Source: Siphonodentalium dalli (lineage: Eukaryota; Mollusca; Scaphopoda; Gadilida; Siphonodentaliidae). From it: a stretch of 64,000 bases of DNA. Location of the stretch: NCBI GenBank assembly GCA_032622095.1, contig CP136067.1:126703030-126767029 (forward strand), written 5' to 3'. How positions within the stretch are numbered: position 1 is the stretch's first letter; the number at the start of each line of letters is the position of its first letter. The translations under genes were made by a program, and so were the position numbers. The notes beneath the pieces are model-generated. The model was not told where the DNA came from. It saw only the letters and a program-made list of their open reading frames with translations, and did no database searches. Positions 1 through 11,653 of the stretch are shown in pieces.

Positions 1-238
1 CACGTTGCCACAATAACATATCGGCTTATTTAGCAAACCATTCGCTATTTTCTCAATATGTCCATAGCTTATAATTTCTTGCAAAGAGCATAGGCATTTT
101 TATTCAATTATAATTCACAACTTATCAATTTCCCACTATAACATACAGTATTCCCATATGGAATTGTACGCCTTCTTTGGCATCATTGTTCCTATGTGGC
201 CATACCACGCCGTATCTCGGTGTTATGTTCGATATAAT
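1..238. other. AT-rich left edge, no gene seen
   Basis: No open frame or repeat is recognised before the 117-bp array begins. The last 60 bases already drift into a degenerate array unit. Confidence 0.4.
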
Positions 239-239
239 T

Positions 240-960
240 ATGTTAACAGAACAGGGTAATATTTTTCTACACAGCTTGTAAAATTTATATTTATACCCTG
301 GACAAATTAAAGCATCGACAGTAGCTCCATCGTACAAAGAGTCTAACAGAATAGATGTTAGCCCGAAAAAAAATCCGTCGCTATATAGGGGAGACAGGAT
401 TTACTAGGGTAATGAATTCCGTACGCCCCTTGTCAAATTTATAATCCTCTGGATACATTTCCATGGTTTCGTATTAGCCCGCAAAAAATGCCGTCGACAT
501 ATAGAGAAGACAGGATTTACTGGGGTAATATTTCTCGTATACCCCTTGTAAAAATGGATATTACCCTGGAAACATTTGAATGGTTTCGTATTAGCCCGCA
601 AAAAATGCCGACGATATATAGAGAAGACAGGATTTAGTGGGGTAATATTTCTCGTATACCCCTTGTAAAAATAGATATTACCCTGGAAACATTTCAATGG
701 TTTCGTATTAGCCCACACAAAAATGGCGTCGCTGTATAGCGTGGCCACGATTTACTATTGGGTAATATTTCTCTTACACCTCTTGTCGGATTTATATTCA
801 CTGGAACAATTTCAAGTAGCTATATTCGCTTCATCGTACACACATTCCAACATAATGGATATTAACCCGCAAACGTGCGGTCGCTGTATAGATAAGACAT
901 ACTTTACAAGGGTGATAAATGTCGTACACCCCTTGAAAAATCGATAGTACCCTGGCAAAA
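240..960. repeat. 117-bp tandem repeat array
   Basis: The word GGTTTCGTATTAGCCC recurs at 465, 582 and 699, exactly 117 bases apart, and diverged units continue on both sides. Each unit carries GGGTAATATTTCTCGTA and an ATTACCCTGG word. Because 117 is a multiple of three, one minus-strand frame stays open through several units and gives a repetitive 114-residue ORF (404-748). That ORF is a by-product of the period, with no recognisable domain. A weaker relative of the unit (TCGTACATATAGTCTAAC) reappears near 1555, beyond the MITE, so the MITE may have inserted within or beside the array. Confidence 0.8.
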
Positions 961-1067
961 GCTTGCTGTCGAAAGTCATTGTGCAAAGCTACGTTGTTTC
1001 CCAGTGTGCTGGTTATTGTGATACTATTTATCTACCATTAACCCTTTACCCAACAGAAGGGCCCTGT

Positions 1068-1136
1068 GCCAATGCATTCTCTTATATATGCGAGTCGACC
1101 ATAGGTCGCCTCGCATATATAAGAGAATGCATTGGC
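1068..1136. repeat. Hairpin, copy 1 of dispersed TATATA hairpin family
   Basis: Two 27-nt arms (1068-1094 and 1110-1136) are perfect reverse complements, with a 15-nt middle. The arm contains CTCTTATATATGCGAG. Related hairpins are at 1216, 21868, 21966 and 42175. Confidence 0.85.
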
Positions 1137-1215
1137 TTAACACATTAAAAATTATAAAATTGTTAAAGAATGTAAGAAAAAATGGTAAAAAGTGTTCAAA
1201 AAAGATTTTTTTTAG

Positions 1216-1284
1216 GCCAATGCATTCTCTTATATATGCGAGGCGACCTATGGTCGACTCGCATATATAAGAGAATGCATTGGC
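1216..1284. repeat. Hairpin, copy 2 of dispersed TATATA hairpin family
   Basis: This is an exact inverted duplicate of the hairpin at 1068-1136, separated from it by about 80 bp of A-rich spacer. Both lie inside the TTAA-flanked MITE. Confidence 0.85.
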
Positions 1285-1672
1285 ACAGGGCATAACTGTA
1301 ACCATCACAATGTGGTCACTGAGCCGGTTCCAATGATATCCATATTTGTATGGTTCTATTGAGACAGACCGAAGATATTTTAGGCTGTTAAAGCTTTATT
1401 TGGCCGGTTTTGGCCGGTTTGTTGGGTAAAGGGTTAATATGTTTGAAGTATATTGCTCTATTTTATATCTACTAGCAGATAGTTTCCACAAAAAAACGAG
1501 AGTAGCAAATATTTATGGGAAACAAATATGAAAAGCATGCAGCTATATTCCTTTCATCGTACATATAGTCTAACACAATATAGTTAACTTTCTTGGCTCG
1601 TTTGTTGGTTACGTATCATCCCCGAACATCGTGTTAATAGAGAACGGGATAAAAACTGTACACGGCTTGTTG

Positions 1673-1762
1673 AGGTGGGTACGGGGTGGTATGCCCTCAT
1701 CGACTCTCGTATCCCCCTCGGGGATAGGAAACTCAACCGGGTTACACCACACCGTACCCACT
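1673..1762. repeat. Imperfect hairpin with GC-rich stem
   Basis: GTGGGTACGGGGTGGTA at 1675-1691 pairs with the complement at 1742-1761. A second small palindrome, ATCCCCCTCGGGGAT, sits inside the loop. It looks like a short foldback element; no coding capacity. Confidence 0.6.
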
Positions 1763-3400
1763 TAAATAAACCGTGGAACTTATAATATGTAAACAACTAT
1801 ATAAAAGATACTTGGTAGCTGCCTTGACTATGTTTTCAAATGACAATAGTTACATTCACATATTCGAAAATTCACGTTTCGTAGTTCGGTGCTCTTCGCC
1901 TACACATTATATATAATGGATATATTTCGCATAGTGAACTACTACTTATAAGAATTTATAGGATTCGTAACTTTTTCGGACGGTCTAAGACATTTTCACA
2001 TAATTTACAACGTCTGTTTGTGAGAAAAATAGTGCTGTCAATACAGTAAGGTGATAGTGGTTCTGTGTGTCGTTATTATTTTATTATTTAGTGTGTTACC
2101 AGGTCATCATAGTCAGTGATGGGCTCGATGATTGCATGCAAAGCTCAAGTCCCCATGACTTGTTTCTCGAAACCGTATTCGTAACTACGGATATATGGCA
2201 AAACGACAACTTTTAGAAAGAACAGACATTCGCGTGCCCATTCGTATTTCTTATCAGTAGTAGATCATTGTTCAAAAGGTGTCCAATAGCATATTGTCAG
2301 GACCACTTGACCAGGAATAATAGGAATATGAATCAATCAGTCCGTCGGTCGCATGACTTTATTTTGGAATGGCGCTTCCGTGCTTATAGCAGAAAACACA
2401 TCGTATCCTTTATATACTTAGGCACCCAAACAACCCACACGGTGTGTCGTGTCTTGCAGTGGAGAGGACGCAATGCATTCATTGAAATGACAATCAATAT
2501 ACCAGTCCGATTGATGGTGTATTTTGGCGGCGGCATTATATTTATAACAATACTAGATCACGATGCGGTGTATGCTATTTGTACCTTTATCTTAACCACA
2601 TCCTGTCGATGCCTAATTTAGCATTATGCCCACTCAAACTACAATCCCAGAAATCAGTCTGCCTCAGTTATCTGTGTGGACCAGAGTGCATTTCTTACTA
2701 GTGTGATTAAGTTGATGCTACTGATGTAGTATACGGTTATATCGCAACAGAAAATTTGTTGGGACAATATTTAGCACGACAAATTGTCAAGCAGGTCTAA
2801 TATTGTGGAATTTTGTTATGCTAGAGCCATATATTGCGCTAATTTAAATGTACTGTGAAAAGAAAGATTGACTCTTGTTGTATATATACGTATATATTTC
2901 CCAACTATATACATACGTATATAACTTTCTCTCTGATTATGTGAAACGAGAAATTGAAAGGAAATCGAGTTCAAGTTGTCATTATTTTATTCTTTTAAAA
3001 AGTAACAGTTACTGTCAACGTCTATCAAGCCATCAAGCCCAGTGCATTGGCTGTGAGATCATAGAATAAAAAAACACTATTTGTTTTCAAATTTAACGCA
3101 TAGTAAAACGGTCAGACAACCGACAAGGTACGTGACACTTCAAATATATCAGCTACCATATCTTATTGTAAATTGAGTATTTACTTCAAACTTCCACGAT
3201 TAAAGAGTCAAAACATAAACACATTTATTCACAATGTGCCATTGATTAACATGTTTGAGTTTACACTTCAATCGTCCACTTACTAGGGAAAATAAAAACG
3301 AAAAATACTCGCAATCACCATTGTTTAACAGAAGATTATACAGATACTATTATTACCACTCCGTCCTCGTCTGATCACTTGATCACTTGATCTGTGACTT
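1763..3400. other. AT-rich stretch without recognised gene
   Basis: The longest open frame (2268-2621, plus strand) opens with TTG rather than ATG and matches nothing I recognise. There is a short TATATACGTATATA-rich patch at 2880-2925. No splice-flanked exon or RNA gene is apparent. Confidence 0.45.
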
Positions 3401-3404
3401 AATC

Positions 3405-3464
3405 GGAAGCTCGCGGCGGCCGTTAACGAAAACGAAGCTTCGTTAACGCCCGCCGCCCGCTTCC
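3405..3464. repeat. GC-rich hairpin
   Basis: The arms 3405-3430 and 3439-3464 are near-perfect reverse complements around an 8-nt loop. The stem contains CGTTAACGAA and a GCGGCGG run, far more GC-rich than the surrounding sequence. Its function is unknown; it may be the remnant of a foldback element. Confidence 0.6.
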
Positions 3465-4200
3465 GCGGTCAACTTCGCCTCAAAATTATGAAATCTTATC
3501 GTGCGGGTAAAATACTGTTAATATACTAGGGAACGCCCTCTAAAGTAGTAATAATTTAGTTTAAAAGCACTAAATAGAAAGATAAATGCCGTTCTCATTT
3601 CACTGATGTTTTCAGATTTCGCAATGACATTTTCGATTTTGTTTGATACATTTATCTTATTTACATCGACACTAAAGGCCCATATAATTATGATGAACAA
3701 TGAATGGAATTCACCACAAATAAATTGTTGATATGCAATGGATTGGTTTTCTTTCATTCAATATACGGCGGCGGCGGCATTTATTTGTAGGTTGTAAACA
3801 CAACTGACATTTGGTTGCCGTAGCAAAATCAAATATGCTTACCAATTGTTTCTAATTGGTAGTTCAGTTCAAAGAACCCCAATGTAAAGCACAATTTTGA
3901 TGGCGAAAAACCCTCGATACCATTAGGAAGTATATCGATGTTACCAAGAGATGTAAGCTGATTTAGCATCCTTCGCTATGGAAATCTCCGAAAACCACAA
4001 AACCGCAGAATCGTGGCCCGATCACACTGCCTACCGACAATTGTGTTAGAGCATGCGGAAGAAATGGGCAAAAGTTGGTGATCACATGTAAGTCACAAAT
4101 TTGAACAATTTTACATATGTTCGTCCAAGTATACACAAATCCTCCGCCAATGCAAAAAGAAACATGTGAATGCATGAACACGTCCAATCAATAATCATTA
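3465..4200. other. No gene recognised
   Basis: AT-rich sequence upstream of the retrotransposon relic. The minus-strand frames at 3518-3757 and 3963-4187 have no recognisable motif. A small palindrome, ACCAATTG-TTTC-TAATTGGT, lies near 3840. Confidence 0.4.
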
Positions 4201-5268
4201 TTGTTTAAAGTCGCATGGTGGTCTGCGCTCCAAAATGCATACGATGTCATGTGTAGAGGTAGATCATGGTTCAAATTGGCATTCAGGAAGTGTAGGGCTA
4301 GTGTAGAGCAATTCAGGGCTGACAATCTGGCTTCCAAATATGAAAAACAAAATATTTATATTTTTGGACAGATTGTGGAAACGCCCCATGCAGGGTTTAC
4401 CCCCCTTGATTACTCGGTCAGACCGCTGCTATCGGCGACATTTCACCCACATTTGATGGACTTCAGCGATATTAAGATATATACTAAGCGACCAGAGCAA
4501 TATGATGCTCGTGTTAAGCACACAACATATCGAACAAAATTTATGTAAATATTTAACCTTATGTCTGAAAAGTCCGACTAAAACTGAAGAACTATATTTC
4601 GAAACGGTGTGATGCGGTTATTTTATCAACACATACTACCACAAACGCACGTGTAGGATATTGTCGCAACTCGCTCGAAAAGTCAAACACAAGAGTTCAC
4701 TCTTTGCTGCAATTTTGACCAGTAGCTTGCGAAAATCGTCAACAAAACTACCGCTCTGATTTTCCATTATGTCATTATGTTTTAGTGCAGGAATTGTTCT
4801 CAAAGCACATAGAAAATTTTACTTTGGAGTTATCGGGTGTCGCCATTTTTGCTGGAAAACCCCATGCTAAATAAAGAAAACCATACTAGTACCCAGTCGG
4901 TGACAGAGTCAGAAAGGAAGTATGACTGGTGCGCTCTGGTAGAGATTGGAAACGCCCATTATGCAACTGCATGGAGAAGCGGACATAGCAGAGATGTGGG
5001 GAGCTCACGTCAAAACTGTCTATAAAAGTGATCATCGTTCCCGGGAGCAGGGTGAGTAATAATTTATTCTCGTAGATGTTGAATTATCAGAAAGAGATAT
5101 TCAAAATGCACTTATCAACTTATCAACGGGGAAATCAGCGGGATCAGAAGGAATAACATCCGAACATCTGAAGTACTGTCATACCGATTTATGCAGTTGT
5201 CTCAGAAGCCTGTTCAATACTGTAATTAAACACGGTCACCTCCTGTGCAATATGATCAGAGTGACACT
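4201..5268 (+). pseudogene. Non-LTR retrotransposon ORF2 relic, 5' part (endonuclease end to RT start)
   Basis: The first frame (4201-4548) carries a basic stretch, WFKLAFRKCRASVEQFRADN, typical of the linker after the AP-type endonuclease of non-LTR retrotransposons. Near 4980-5020 another frame reads DIAEMWGAHVKTVYKSD, matching the conserved MWxxHY-type segment before RT. From about 5070 the frame contains GKSAGSEGITSEHLKYC, the conserved RT motif 0/1 region, and ends at MIRVTL (5268). Several frameshifts and stops show that it is dead. The next codons of the same RT domain are found at 11730, so this relic is interrupted by the 5269-11729 insertion. The exact clade is not settled. Confidence 0.75.
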
Positions 5269-5289
5269 CAAGGGCAGATCCAATGGGGG

Positions 5290-6670
5290 GGGGGGCGCAC
5301 CAGAGTAAGGACTTTATGTGAGTTGTCCGCACTGAATATTTCTAACATGCATGCAAATACAGCAGTTTACATGTTTTACATTACTCAAAAGTATACAGTT
5401 ATTTTAACTTAAATTACTTCAATTTGGTATTCCATGTAATATGTTTAGCCATGCAAGGGGCGAATCCGACATCCCGAGACATCAGCAACTCTAAGAGTGG
5501 AATCAAAATGTAGATCATTCAAACTATATGTAAAGAACAAATGAATGATAAATATGAGTAGACTACACTGTAGGTTATACATTGTAGTCCGATCAACGCC
5601 CATACTATAAAACGCACTGACGGCATTATCATCGTAAGGAGATTATTTTAAGGCACATACGCCATACTACTATGATATACACGTACCGTATACATAGTAT
5701 AGTTTCGAATTATTATATAAATACTATGTTGGTTCGCTTTCAATGGTAAATATGCATGGCATTTAAAATTGGTTATATCTTCCATCACATGGTGTGTAAC
5801 CCTAGTTGGAACAAATGTGTGATAATAAGACATCTTTATGTCACGACAAATACGACAAAATCTGCCATTGGTTAATAAAAAGTCCTTCAAAACATCGGTT
5901 ATCATGTGTGGTTATCGTAATTAGTCAGTTGATTGACTGAACATATTTATTCATAATCCAAACATTTACAAAACAGATATTAATATACACACAATATTTT
6001 AATCAACATTATGGATGTAACCATAATGTAGACGAACAGGGGATTGGAATACTAGTTAATCAGTCCGGTGTCAGATATTTTTTTGTGAAAAACTGTTTAT
6101 ACTAATAAAACGAGTAAACGATTGAAGTGTGATCGGACCACCCATTTGGCTTGTATTGATGACTTATTTTGCTGGTGCATCATGAAGCTTATGGCTATTA
6201 GAAGTAAAACTGAAAAAAATAGCATGGGCAATGGAGGAATTAAGTGGTTGGATAGATGCATTTTATTGCCAACCGAAACACCTATATATTAGTCATGATT
6301 TTGCGACTATTCTCTCATGCACCAACCCAAACCATAAGCGATCCGGATATATGGATGTCCGGCGCTCCAAAATCATAATGTCGCCCAGATAATTCACTAT
6401 CATTTGCATATACTTTCAGAAAATAAGTTCACTGTTCAAAGAAGCTTTGATCTTCCAGCACAAACCCTCCATAGTATACCGTAATTTTACTGAATGGTAT
6501 TGTCACTCGCTCCTTATATGCCTGATATAAAGCTACATTAACTGGGCACAGAACACACGAAAATGCATCGTTTTGAATGTAGTATACGCAAAATTTCCCT
6601 GGGTATGTCCCCCGGACACCCACCTACGAGACCCCCACCCTCTCGTGCTCTCTCCCACTCGCCGTCTCGC
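5290..6670. other. Left non-coding part of the hAT-like insertion
   Basis: An 11-G run at 5286-5296 is followed by AT-rich sequence with only short open frames (for example 5648-5905 minus) that have no recognised motif. A C-rich patch at 6605-6665 precedes the inner element. Confidence 0.5.
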
Positions 6671-6677
6671 GGCAATT

Positions 6678-8165
6678 AGTCCGAGAGCCCGTAAGGTTTT
6701 ATTGTCGTCACTCTGACCAAAAGACCCACTCTGCTCATTTTGTGGCAAATTATATGTAGTTTACGGAAACCAATTTCTTGCGCGTGGGAATCGCGGCGTT
6801 TGGGAGATATTTAACATAGAATGATGCCTGGTGAGAGCGAAAAATGTGACTTAAGTGTTGGGGGGAGGGTTAGTAATTACGAAAGTATGCAACATATGTA
6901 GTGTCAGCTAACACGTTATATATATATACCATTTTATCGGCAATAAGTCATTCTATCTAGTGAATAAACACAGAATTAGAATTTCAGCCAGTGACCTCGA
7001 GTACGAGAGGTCAAAGTTCAAATAAAGTTTGAAACGCCATTTTTTTTTAAATGTCTAATTGGAAAGTTAGCTTAAGAAATTTTATAATCATCTGTTGGAA
7101 TCCGTTCTATTATAATTTTGAACTTTACTGTATACCAGATTCGGAAAAGAGGAAAGAAAATTAACACAGCCGCAATTGCAACCATTCAAGATGTCAGCCA
7201 AAATGTGCGCCGAAATAGCCAAAAACAGTAAAAATTAATAAGGTCTCTTTGATCGCCGTTATAGTAAAGATGATGTCACATGCGGTCATGTTGTCCGTTC
7301 GATACGTTATGGTAATATACAACCCTTACAAATTAGTCAAAAATCCGACACAAAACTCCAATATGGCGGCCAAGATGGCCGCCGAAATGTGAAAAATTGC
7401 TATTTTTGGACATTTCACCACCTTTCGTTTGTCTCTGTTGGAAAATATTGGCTTTTTGACGCGATTTTATACATTTATCGTATAGAAGAATCATTGGCGA
7501 ACACATGGGGATAATAATATACATTCCTTGCTGGAAAGTTTTGTCCGATATCACGTTTTCCCAAATGCCGGTATAATCCGGTCAAAGCCAAAACGACGCT
7601 AATAACGCAATGACTGTTTCGAATCAATGAATGTTATTGCTATCACAACAAACCCCACGCGTAATATGTGCAGGAGATACTCGAGCTAGGATTCCTCTTA
7701 TACCCGAGTAGAGAAATATTCACCCAAATCCAAGATGGCGGCTAAAATGGCCACCAGAAATAGAAATATTGCCGAATATCGCTGATTTTAACATCAGTGA
7801 CAGTTATTGTCACGACAACTCCACACCTGCTTACTATTGTGAGTTGGGTACACTGAGTCGAAGAACTGTGCTTATATTTCATCCAAATAAAAGTTGCCCA
7901 AATTCAAAATGGCGCCCACAATGATTGACATATTTAGAAAATCACATAAAATCTATTATATTCACATCATTGGGCATTATTGTCGAGACAACTCTACCCA
8001 TGCTTACAACCGAGTTGGAAATACTGTGATAAAGTAATTATCTTGGATTTGATGAAGAATTTCTTTTCCAAATCGAAGATGGCGGCCAAAATGGCGTCCG
8101 AGATTTGAAAACAAGCTTACATTCCTTTACTTTCATACTATGTGCGTCATTGTTGTGAAAATTCT
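6678..8165 (+). repeat. Left long inverted-repeat arm with about 172-bp units
   Basis: Cores similar to CAAGATGGCGGCCAAAATGG occur near 7190, 7360, 7731, 7907 and 8078 (a more diverged one at 8237), mostly 160-176 bp apart with one double-length gap. Every unit also carries a TATTGTCGTGACAACTC-like word. The arm pairs with 10217-11653. Confidence 0.8.
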
Positions 8166-10216
8166 ACACACACTTAAATATTCATATGGAAAATTGATAT
8201 GAAGTATCTATTTGAGTTTGGCCAACTCTCGCAATCAAGATTGCTGCCAAACTGGTGGCCAGAAATTGAAGAAAGTCGAAATTATCACACACAAATTTCA
8301 ACTTTTCGTCATAATATTAATATGTATGGATTGAACGAAACGGTACATAAGCCAACTATTAGTTCCAACATAGGTCGTCGCCTTCTGGAAGGATGAAAAC
8401 CCACAATTCATATGCCGGTGTCAAGCTCACGCGTTTGTCTTGAAGGATGTGAATTATTATCCTTATTCTTGACGAGCTTCATTCGTGGTAGCTTATGGTA
8501 TAATTCAGACACTACATATGGGGTCTGATCGTCATATTGTGTGATAAACTAGAAAGTTATGCGGTCGATGCGTATAATAGCTTTCAGAAGGACGTCTCTA
8601 TCTGCGTATTCAGATTCAGATTTGGTAACTTAATGTGGATAACAAAATGGTGATCTACCCATCCAGCCACTTCTCAATATATGGTTCATCAATTCACATA
8701 TTCACATACTGACGTAGCCGGATATCTTCTGTATATGGCTTCGAATTTCTGAAATCCTAACATTTGACGGGTGCCTTTCTGCTAAGGCGTAGAAGACCAT
8801 AATGCATAATATACTTTCACTTCTTGACCGTGATCATAAGAACAGTCCTTGTGGCTTCCAGATCACCGTACAGATCAAAGCAGATAATAACAATACACAG
8901 TCATGGTGGCGTCCAGCAATCGTCTCACCGTACCTATCCAAGCAGATAATAATACACACGGTGCTAGTTTGTGGGCAAGTTTCATGATAGTGTAAATGAA
9001 ATTGGACCATGACTGCACTGCCCCTTCTTTGGGTATGTTTTAGATTTAGACATGATCTCATGTAGCTTTGCTTCCCTTATATGCTAAGATTGTATCTTCC
9101 AACCCGTTTGGAAGCCGTTCTTAATCAATTAGACCAGGCTTGTACCATTGGCTACTACTATATAAGCCCCACCCAGAATGGGATGTAGTCTTGAGGACGA
9201 TACATTATATTTTGGTAGATGATGTCATACTCACGATGTGTGATGGTCGGTGTGGTTCAAGAAAGTGCAATGCCATCACCACAATGGTGAAAATTTTAAC
9301 TCGAAAAAACATCTAGGGGATTGTTGAGACATTGCATTAAGTTCAACCTACATTGGATACACCAATTTATTTCTTGGTAACATCGCCATTCAAAGCCATT
9401 GTCCTGCATGAGACATATTAACTACTATATTCTAAAGTTATATACTATAAAGCTATATGACCATAAAGGTCAAGTTCACCAATGTCATCATCCATTCCCA
9501 TCGATCTATAAATTGTTCTCACAAATGCATCACAGTTCCTTGGAAAATACCGCCCATATACTGACACTAGTCTTGAGAGAGGATAACAACAACGCATACC
9601 CTCATTCCATAAAGACTAATTTAGCCCATCCGACTCTTCTGGGGAGGATAGGATTGTATTATCCAGACAAAATTACATGTCTGGTCAAGTTGATTAAGAA
9701 CGGCCTTGAAACGGATGTGGAAACACAAATCTTACCACACAAAAGCACCAACACACATGACATTCTATATCTGAAACATGCACCTGATGTGGGGGTGTAT
9801 CCCGTAGCCCATTTCATTCCCACTGCCATGGCGTTTGTCTACAAACTAGCACCGCGAGTATTGTTCTTCTCTGCTAACGAGACGAATGCGGGGCGTTACA
9901 AAGTTGCTTAGGATCATGATCAAGAAGTGTGGGTAGTCGGTACATTATGGTCGTCTCTGTAGCAGATATGAATGTGTCCAAGGGAATGAGACAGCTAGCT
10001 ACCTTTGAAACACTGCCGAAGTTGTCCACGTATGCCAATACGTTCGCTAAGTTTGTGAGTTGAACCATCTATTGAGAAATGACTAGTTAGCTGGGAAGTT
10101 CGCCAGGTGTACATGTGGTTATCCACATGGGATATGAGAAATACACACATGGAGATGACCTGTAAGCTTGTATACTTATAGACCATATGCCTTTCTAGTT
10201 CAAGATGACGACCAAA
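8166..10216. other. Unique centre of the long inverted-repeat element
   Basis: This central 2 kb separates the arms. The longest frame is plus strand, 9408-9911 from its first ATG (167 residues), with no domain I recognise. It is somewhat long for AT-rich sequence, so a decayed or orphan protein cannot be excluded. A short tandem word, GATCACCGTACAGATCAAAGCAGATAATA-like (in two pieces near 8863 and 8925), is also present. Confidence 0.4.
9408..9911 (+). CDS. Unrecognised 167-residue open frame in the inverted-repeat centre
   Basis: From the ATG at 9408 this frame stays open to TAG at 9909-9911. The translation has no signal peptide, no zinc-finger spacing and no DDE-like pattern that I can point to. 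It lies exactly where an autonomous version of the element would carry its transposase, but the length is far too short for one. It could be a chance frame, a degenerate fragment or a genuinely new small protein. There is no Kozak or splice evidence either way. Confidence 0.15.
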   Translation: MRHINYYILKLYTIKLYDHKGQVHQCHHPFPSIYKLFSQMHHSSLENTAHILTLVLREDNNNAYPHSIKTNLAHPTLLGRIGLYYPDKITCLVKLIKNGLETDVETQILPHKSTNTHDILYLKHAPDVGVYPVAHFIPTAMAFVYKLAPRVLFFSANETNAGRYKVA

Positions 10217-11653
10217 TTCTCACAATGCGCACATAGTATGAAAGTAAAGGAATGTAAGCTTGTTTTCAAATCTCGGACGCCATTTTGGCCGCCATCTTCG
10301 ATTTGGAAGAAAAAATCCTTCATCAAATCCAAGATAATTACTTTATCACAGTATTTCCAACTCGGCTGTAAGCATGGGTAGAGTTGTCTTGACAATAATG
10401 CCCAATGATGTGAATATGATAGATTTTCGGTGATTTTCTAAATCTGTCCACCATTGTGGGCGCCTTTTTGGATTTGGGCGACTTTTATTTGGATGCAATA
10501 TAAGCGCAGTTCTTCGACTCAGTCTTCCCAACTCACAATATGTGTGTAGTTGTCGTGACAATAGCTGTCACTGATGTTCAAATCAGCGATTTTCGGCAAT
10601 TTTTCTATTTCTGGTAGCCATTTTGGTCGCCATCTTGGAGTTGGGTGAATATTTCTCAACTCAGGTATAAGAGGAAGCCTAGCTCGAGTATCTCCTGCAC
10701 ATATATACGCGTGGGTTTTGTTGTGATAGCAATAACATTCATTGATGCTTCGAAACAGCCATTGCGTTATCAGCGTCGTTTTGGCATTGACCGAATTATA
10801 CCGGCATTTGGGAAAACGTGATATCGGACAAAAATTTCCAGCAAGGAATATATATTATTATCCCCATGTGTTCGCCAATAATTCTTCTATACGATAAATG
10901 TATAAAATCGCGTCAAGGAGCCAATATTATCCAACAGAGACAAACGAAAGCAAATTTTCACATTTCGGCGGCCATCTTGGCCGCCATATTGGAGTTTTGT
11001 GTCGGATTTTTGGCTAATTTGTAAGGGTTGTATATTACTATAACGTATCGAACGACCAACATGACCGCATGTGACATCATCTTTACTATAACGGCGATCA
11101 GAGAGACCTTATGAATTTTTACTGTTTTTGGCTATTTCGGCACACATTTTGGCTGACATCTTGAATGGTTGCAATTACGACTGTGTTAATTTTCTTTCCA
11201 CATATCCGAATCTGGTATACAGTAAAGTTCAAAATTATACTAGAACGGATTCCAACAGATGATTATAAAATTTCTCAAGCTAACTTTCCAATTTGACATT
11301 TAAAAAAATGGCGTTTCAAAATTTATTTTACCTTTGACCTCTCGTACTCGAGGTCACTGGCTGAAATTCTAATTCTAGATAGAATGACTTATTGCCGACA
11401 AAATGGTACATATAACGTGTTAGCTGACATTACATATGTTGCATACATTCGAAATTACTAACCCTCCCCCAACACTTACGTAACATTTTTCGCTCTCACC
11501 AGGCATCATTCTATGTTAAATATCTCCCAAATGCCGCGTTTCCCACTCGCAAGAAATTGGTTTCCGTAAACTACATATAATTTGCCACAAAATAAGCAGA
11601 GTGGGTCCTTTGGTCAGAGTGACGACAATAAAACCTTATGGGCTCTCGGACTA
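10217..11653 (-). repeat. Right long inverted-repeat arm
   Basis: Reverse complement of the 6678-8165 arm. Examples are GCCATTTTGGCCGCCATCTTCG near 10280 (opposite 8078) given in two halves, the GACCTCTCGTACTCGAGGTC palindrome (opposite 6990), and the CAACACTTACGTAACATTTT segment near 11470 (opposite 6850). Confidence 0.8.

Larger units (their letters stand above)
1042..1433. mobile_element. piggyBac-type MITE with TTAA target sites
   Basis: The 13-bp terminal inverted repeats CCCTTTACCCAAC (1042-1054) and GTTGGGTAAAGGG (1421-1433) are each flanked outward by TTAA (1038-1041 and 1434-1437). The TTAA duplication and the CCC start are typical of piggyBac-superfamily elements. The element is 392 bp and has no transposase. 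Inside, 1061-1136 is a perfect inverted copy of 1216-1291, and each of these is itself a hairpin. Confidence 0.75.
6678..11653. mobile_element. 4.98-kb element with long terminal inverted repeats
   Basis: The left arm, about 6678-8165, is the reverse complement of the right arm, about 10217-11653, over some 1.45 kb, with scattered substitutions and small indels. Both ends share GTCCGAGAGCC adjoining TA outward, compatible with a TA target duplication. Each arm is itself built of roughly 172-bp repeated units carrying the AAGATGGCGGCC-like core. The 2-kb centre has no recognised transposase, so the element is probably non-autonomous. Superfamily is not assignable by eye. A transcript through it would fold into a long double-stranded hairpin. 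Confidence 0.8.

Noticed and set aside
2268-2621. 117-residue plus-strand frame
   Set aside because: It starts at TTG, has no recognised domain, and no splice sites or codon pattern support it.
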